Assembly (NCBI GenBank): GCA_026120185.1
Contig: JANUWF010002273.1
Location: forward strand, 2,091,001 to 2,155,000
Source: Voacanga thouarsii
Lineage: Eukaryota > Streptophyta > Magnoliopsida > Gentianales > Apocynaceae
Length of the DNA stretch: 64,000 nt
Direction of reading: 5' to 3'
Shown: piece after piece, positions 59,371 to 64,000 of the stretch
Position numbering within the stretch: the first letter of the stretch is position 1
Layout: the number at the start of each line of letters is the position of its first letter
Notes under the pieces: generated by a model
The model's database searches: none
What the model was told of the DNA's origin: nothing
The model's input: only the letters and a program-made list of their open reading frames with translations
Translations under genes and position numbers: made by a program

Positions 59371-60467
59371 CTTGATATGATCTTGGGAAGCACCAAAATT
59401 GTGGATTGAACTTAAAAAAAAAAAACTTAAACAAATTCACACACCTAGAAAATTAACATTCTTGTAATAATATGAATCTATCATACTTCAAAGACACTTT
59501 AGCACTCTAATCTAACTAGAGATTAGAACACCAAGGATAGGAGTTTGAAGGCACCTAACTCAATCCTATCAAACACACTAGGTAACCTAGTACATAAGAA
59601 TAGAGAGGGAGTTGAGATTATCCTTAAAGATTTAGAGACAAGATCAAATGTGGGACTAAATACTTTGATTTAGTCTTGATGTTTATGGGAATCACCCAAG
59701 AGGGATACCCTCTCCAAAACTCTCAAAAAGTTCTTGAACTCACAAATATTTCATATATCTCCAAAAGTTGTTTTTAAAAGTTATATGAGCATATTTATAG
59801 TTGTCTTGACCTAAACTACTTAGCAACTAATCCTAACTATTAAATGGCCTTAATACAAGTTTTGAAGCCCTATTACATGTCTTAAAATAGGTTAAAATAT
59901 AATAAAAGTCATAAAACTGAAATCACAACTGAAAAGGCTTAAAACAAGAAAATTTGTAAAAGTTTAAAACTAGCCCGAATAGGGCCTGCATCAGCTCTAG
60001 CACACGGAGCCGATGCCGGCTCAGTTCTGTCCAGGATAAACACGACAGGACTGAGCTAGAATCGAGCCTTTGCTGGGTCAATTGTTTTGGGCCGATGCTG
60101 GGTTAGCTCTAGGCAGCCTCTTTTGCTTTGATACACTCCAACCCCTACTTATTTGACCTCCATTCCTTTTCCATGTATTCTTTTAATATTCCAAATGAAA
60201 TGTTGGTTGTTTTGAGCTCTCCTTGTTAGTTCTTTGGTCTTCAATCCTTGTTTCAATGTTAGCTTAATTCTCCACAAGGATTGCTGTTCCTTTTATGTCC
60301 CATTTACAGCTCCCTTCACTATCTATCTCTTGACAATCTTTTTAACTTTTAGCTTGTATGCTTGGATGGTTTGAAAATCCTCCCAAAACTAAGAAGACTT
60401 GAAGCAAGTCTTAACTTTCCATCCCCCTTTTTTAGATGTGCCTTGTTGCTTGCACCATTTCCTATCA
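59371..60467 (-). repeat. 5' LTR of the nested gypsy element
   Basis: 1097 bp, partner of 55081-56139. It differs by a poly-A replacement near 59415, small indels and many transitions. Confidence 0.88.
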
Positions 60468-61417
60468 TCTCCTTTCTTTCTCCCCGCTCCGATTTATTTT
60501 CTTTCTCCTTCCTTTTTCTTTCTTCTCCTAGTTTCTCTCCTCTTTTTCTTCCTCTCCTTTCTTTCTTCTCTCCTCTCAGTCCTTCTTTCTTTCCTTTGGC
60601 TGAATTTCTTGCTTTTCCTTCTTTTTGTAGCTTCCTAAGGTCTTAAGTAATAAATTGATGACTAAGGACTCCTAGAAACTTTTAGAACTTGATAGAATTT
60701 TATAGAATTTCATGGAAGCTATGAGAACATCATAGAAAGTCTTGGAATCTTATGGAAGCTTAGAGAAACCTTAAGAAGCTTGGAGAAATTCCACCTAATC
60801 ATGTAGTAACCATGCAACCAATCATATAATTTTAAGTGGTATTTATTTATTTGGCTAAACTAGTGAAAATCCATTATTATAAATGGTCCACCAAATCTTA
60901 TCCATCGTCCACTAAAATTTATATATAAATGGCCCTCCAAAGTTAAAAAATCATGGCCCATCAAACTTAGTTATCATGGCCCACCATATTTTGGTAGCTT
61001 AATGGGCCTAAAGGGTTTTCTACATAATAATTCTTCTCCCCTCCTTTTCATGGGCTTCCTTAATGGGCTGTTATTTCTTTTATATCTTAGTACAAGCCTA
61101 CATACTAATAGCTAGATTTTCATATTTTCCTTCCATTCTCTTCCTAATTTTTTTTCCAATTATCTTTGTATATAACTGTTTATCACCAAATAATTCGTGT
61201 ATTCAGTAACCATACAGAGAGGGATATTACGAGTAGGAGTTATTATTTTGTTGTAATAACTGGAAAATATTTCTTAAAGGGTGAAAATTAGGGGTTCTAG
61301 CTTTTAAAAAGATCATGTGTATTTTTCATGAAATGTAAACCCTAATGGCGTAATTAAGGTTAAAATGCGAGGCTGGAATTTATTTTAGGATTTCTTTTTC
61401 AAATTAGATCTCCAAAA

Positions 61418-61574
61418 TATGTAATTGTCTCATTCAAGTTCTTCAAATATTACTTTACTTAATTTAGTCCTTATAAATATGAAAAGTTTTTCAAAATAGT
61501 CCTTCACACACTTTTCATATTTATAGGGATTAAATTGAATAAAGTAATCTTTGAGGGACTTCATTGAGACAATT
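61418..61574. repeat. Inner palindrome in the left foldback arm
   Basis: AATTGTCTCATTCAAG at the start mirrors CTTCATTGAGACAATTA at the end. ATAAATATGAAAAG and CTTTTCATATTTATA are the inner stem. Confidence 0.85.
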
Positions 61575-62113
61575 ATATTTTTTTTCCTTTTTCACCTTTT
61601 TTATAATTTCAATAATTCATATTTATTTTTCAGAATATGTTTTTTCCCTTTTTTTAAGCTCATAAATTTTTTTATGTTTCCCATTTCTTATAATTTATCT
61701 AAGTCAATTTTTTCCTCAAGGATATATTTTTTTCCATTTATTTTAGCTAATAAAATTTTTCCTTTTTTACTTTTTAGAAATTTTCTAATTCATAATATTT
61801 TCTTAATTATTTTTTCTCTTATTTCTTTTAGCTTAAAATTTTTTTCTTCCTTCCTCTTTCTTGCAATTCATCTAATCAATATTTTTTCTCGATGATACAT
61901 ATATTTTTTCTTTTGGCAAGTATAAATTTTTTTCTATTTCCTATTCCTTGTAATTTCTATAGTTCATATTTTTTTTCTTGTTTCTTTTAACTTATAATTT
62001 TTTTCCCTTTCTCCTTTATTATTTTCTATAATTCATATTTTTCTCAAAGATTTTTTTCATCTCTTTTAGTTAATAATTTTTTTTCTCTTTCCCCTTTATC
62101 ATAATTCATCTAA

Positions 62114-62118
<5 letters not shown>

Positions 62119-62146
<28 letters not shown>
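62119..62146. repeat. (TA)n microsatellite at the foldback centre
   Basis: Uninterrupted TA run at the turn of the large palindrome. Confidence 0.9.
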
Positions 62147-62148
<2 letters not shown>

Positions 62149-62712
62149 GACATATGGTTTTCCCATTTACTTTGGCTCATATAAAATTTTACCACCTCAA
62201 AAATATGAGCCAAAATAAACAAAAAAATTTTTATTTTAAAAAAAAAAATAAGTTAGATGAATTATAATAAAGGGAAAAGAAAAAAAATTACAAGCTAAAA
62301 GAAATGAATAAAAAATGTCTTTGAGAAAAAGTATGAGTTATAGATATTACAAGAAATGAAAAATAGGAAAATATTTATATGAGCCAAGAGAAAAGGAAAA
62401 AAATATATCATCAAGAGATGAATTACAAGAAAGAAGAAGGAAAAAAAAAATTTATGACCTAAAAGAAATAGAAGAAAAAATCATCAAGAAAATATTATGA
62501 ATTAGAAAAATTCCAAGAAAGTAGAAAAGGAAAGAATTTATATGAGTTAAAATAAACGGAAAAAAAAATATATCGTTGAGAAAATGAATTAGATAAATTA
62601 TAAGAAAAGGGAAAGAGAAAAGAATTTTATGAGCTTAAAAAAAGAAAAACATATTCCCAACAATAAATATGAATTATTGAAATTATAAAAAATGTGACAA
62701 AGAAAAAAAAAA

Positions 62713-62895
62713 TAATTGTCTCAATCAAGTTGCTCAAATATTATTTTACTCGATTTAGTCCTTATAAATATGAAAAGTGTATCAAAGTAGTCGCAAAAAA
62801 TGTAGGGGACAACTTTGATACACTTTTCGTATATATAGGGACTAAATTGAGTAAAATATTTTTTGATAAATTTGATTGAGACAATTATAAATATT
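62713..62895. repeat. Inner palindrome in the right foldback arm
   Basis: TAATTGTCTCAATCAAG mirrors TTTGATTGAGACAATTA. ATATGAAAAGTGTATCAAAG faces CTTTGATACACTTTTCGTAT. It corresponds to the left inner palindrome. Confidence 0.85.
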
Positions 62896-63190
62896 TGAGG
62901 TCCAATTCGAAAACTATCCTTTATTTTAGAAATCAAAATAAAAATATTCTTGGTTGGGATTTTTAAATCTTGAATTCTCTAAAACTTCTCCTCTCTTCTT
63001 GGTCGCCACTCCTCATATTCCCCAAGCCTCACATTTTTCCTCTTTTTTTTACAAAAACAAAAAAACCATAATGCTAAGTATTCTCTTTTCCATTTCCCTA
63101 AATCACACGATTTTCTCCGTTTTCTCTCAAAATAAAATAAAAAATAAAAAAAACCCTAACCCTAGTTTGCTCTTGGCCGCCACTCACTCT

Positions 63191-64000
63191 CACTACAAAA
63201 AAAAAAAAAAAAGCCTTTAGTGACAAAATATTTTCCTAACTAAAAGTCCAATTTTAGTTTCCGTGAGGAAAAAAAATTTGTCGCGCCTTCGTCGTTGAAG
63301 CGCCGTCGCCAAAGCATTCTAGCGACAAAACGTTGTGTTTTGTCACCAATGTAAGCCTTTTAGCCAGGAAAATTGTTTCCTTGCTAAAGCTCCAACTTTT
63401 AGCAAGAAAAATTTTGCTACAAAAATCATAAAATTTTTGTCACCAAAACTTCATTTTGTCGCTGATGATTATGTTTTCGCGACAAAAAATTTTGCCACGA
63501 AAAATTTGTCACTAAAGGGCCAATTTTATTTCACAAACTCGTAAAAATATTTTTTAAAATTTTTTTGGAGGAATCAATGGTGACAATATTTTTTGTCATT
63601 GGTGAAGAAAGTTTCCTAGCCAATAGTCATGCTCTTTGGCTTGAAAATTTTTTCCTCGCCAAAAGAAACTTTCAGTCTTTGGCAAGGAAAGTTTTCTAGT
63701 CAAAAGTCATGCTCTTTGGCGGCAAAAGAACTCTTTGGTGAGGAAAAAAGTTTCCTCGCTAGAGCTATTTTTCCTCTCCAAAAAGCACTTTGGCAAGAAA
63801 ATTTTTTTCCTCACCAAAGAGCCTCTTTGGCTAGGAAAAGTTTCCTTACCAAGAGCTTTTTGGCGAGGAAACAAAGGGTCATTACGAATTGAAAAAAATT
63901 AAAAATTTTTGAATTGGCGGTCACAATGCATGCTCTCAATCATTGGGCCAAACTTCATGTTTGGTCATATGCTTTTTTTTTTTTTTTTTACTTCAACTAT
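63191..64000. mobile_element. CACTA (En/Spm) element terminus, continues past the window
   Basis: CACTACAAAAAAA at 63191 is a CACTA-type terminus, preceded by TCT that could be the 3-bp target duplication. The subterminal 600 bp are packed with CTTTGGCGAGGAAA-type motifs and their complements TTTCCTCGCCAAA in both orientations (63350-63870), as expected for transposase-binding subterminal repeats. The transposase and other end are outside the window. Confidence 0.8.

Larger units (their letters stand above)
55081..60467 (-). mobile_element. Complete non-autonomous Ty3/gypsy element with two LTRs and 5-bp TSD
   Basis: LTRs at 55081-56139 and 59371-60467 share start CTTGATATGATCTTGGGAAG and end TTCCTATCA but differ by many substitutions and indels, so the insertion is old. 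The 5-bp duplication TCTCC (55076-55080 and 60468-60472) is perfect. The primer binding site TGATATTAGAGC is at 59370-59359 (minus) and a polypurine tract at 56153-56140 (minus). The internal 3.2 kb encodes zinc knuckles and a protease only; reverse transcriptase, RNase H and integrase are missing. It depends on another element for mobility and is nested in giant LTR copy C. Confidence 0.92.
52371..61231 (-). mobile_element. Giant LTR, copy C (3.5 kb without insert), with a nested gypsy element
   Basis: Begins TGTAATACCCCACATT next to a primer binding site and ends GGGATATTACG, a decayed inverted match to its start. Shared landmarks with copies A and B are GGGATGTCGC, GGGATTTTTATAAC, AGTGAGTCCCATGTGTATT and TCTCTAACGTAGGTTAGTAC (about 53107). 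At 55080 it is interrupted by the element 55081-60467 and resumes CTTTCTTTCTCCCCGCTCC, like CTTTTCTTTCTCCCAC in copy A. The matching second LTR is not in the window. Confidence 0.78.
61388..62919. mobile_element. Mutator-type foldback element, 1.53 kb palindrome
   Basis: Terminal GGATTTCTTTTTCAAATT at the left faces AATTCGAAAACTATCC at the right, flanked by a perfect 9-bp duplication TTTATTTTA (61379-61387 and 62920-62928). Each arm is about 0.7 kb. The left arm is a T/C-rich array of diverged units containing TTTTAGCTTATAA, TAATTCATCTAA and TTTTTTCTC, and the right arm carries the complementary A/G-rich array. The arms meet near the (TA)n run at 62119-62146. Each arm also begins with its own smaller palindrome (61418-61574; 62713-62895) built on AATTGTCTCA and TTTAGTCCTTATAAATATG. 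No coding capacity. Confidence 0.85.

Noticed and set aside
60362..60646. Phe/Leu/Ser-rich frames that look like membrane proteins
   Set aside because: They are translations of the pyrimidine-rich LTR strand; the LTR and nested element explain the sequence.
61418..62895. Idea that the two inner palindromes are independent small MITEs
   Set aside because: The DNA between them is itself an inverted repeat and the whole is bounded by one 9-bp duplication, so they belong to a single foldback element.
1..64000. CRISPR arrays, prokaryotic operons or plasmid origins
   Set aside because: No spaced identical repeats, operon spacing or ribosome binding sites; introns, MITEs and plant retroelements show a plant nuclear origin.

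Overview
The window looks like nuclear DNA from a eudicot plant: strongly AT-rich, gene-poor and built mostly from layered transposable elements. One apparently intact host gene is visible, an intronless serine acetyltransferase on the minus strand at 21322-22227. Nearly every other protein-like reading frame is a decayed transposon gene, an organelle DNA insertion or a gene fragment. The species cannot be named from the sequence alone.

Layout. 1-7956: 5' part of a minus-strand Ty1/copia element (gag, broken protease, primer binding site, long LTR). A 4.3-kb autonomous-type hAT transposon (2698-6998, 8-bp target duplication) sits inside the LTR. 8014-8723: hAT-type MITE with a perfect 8-bp duplication. 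10.8-14.3 kb: GC-richer plant-mobile-domain (PMD) pseudogene with a coiled-coil tail, followed by a non-coding insert to about 16.0 kb. 16.1-18.7 kb: minus-strand Ty3/gypsy gag and RNase H/integrase pieces separated by a hAT-like MITE. 18.96-20.05 kb: a Stowaway-like MITE and a 145-bp Mutator-type MITE (9-bp duplication). 20.8-22.5 kb: serine acetyltransferase gene. 22.6-24.4 kb: MITEs, including one inside another. 24.9-28.8 kb: a 3.9-kb solo LTR. 29-34.7 kb: two tRNA-derived SINEs, more MITEs, a SUVH9-like gene fragment and a coiled-coil coding remnant. 34.9-36.9 kb: mitochondrial DNA (nad7) carrying a plastid psaB piece. 37-43.9 kb: a truncated non-autonomous LTR element and a putative Athila-type LTR. 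44.5-48.8 kb: second solo LTR of the giant family. 48.8-52.2 kb: Athila-like remains. 52.4-61.2 kb: third giant LTR, still with its primer binding site, split by a complete 5.4-kb non-autonomous gypsy element with three zinc knuckles and a protease but no polymerase. 61.4-62.9 kb: 1.5-kb Mutator-type foldback element with a 9-bp duplication. 63.19 kb to the end: one terminus of a CACTA element.

No prokaryotic-style system, CRISPR array or defence island is present. The less ordinary items are the giant LTR family (three copies with assignable boundaries), the zinc-knuckle/protease-only gypsy element, the palindrome-within-palindrome foldback element, the mixed organelle insertion, and a serine acetyltransferase lacking the usual C-terminal tail.
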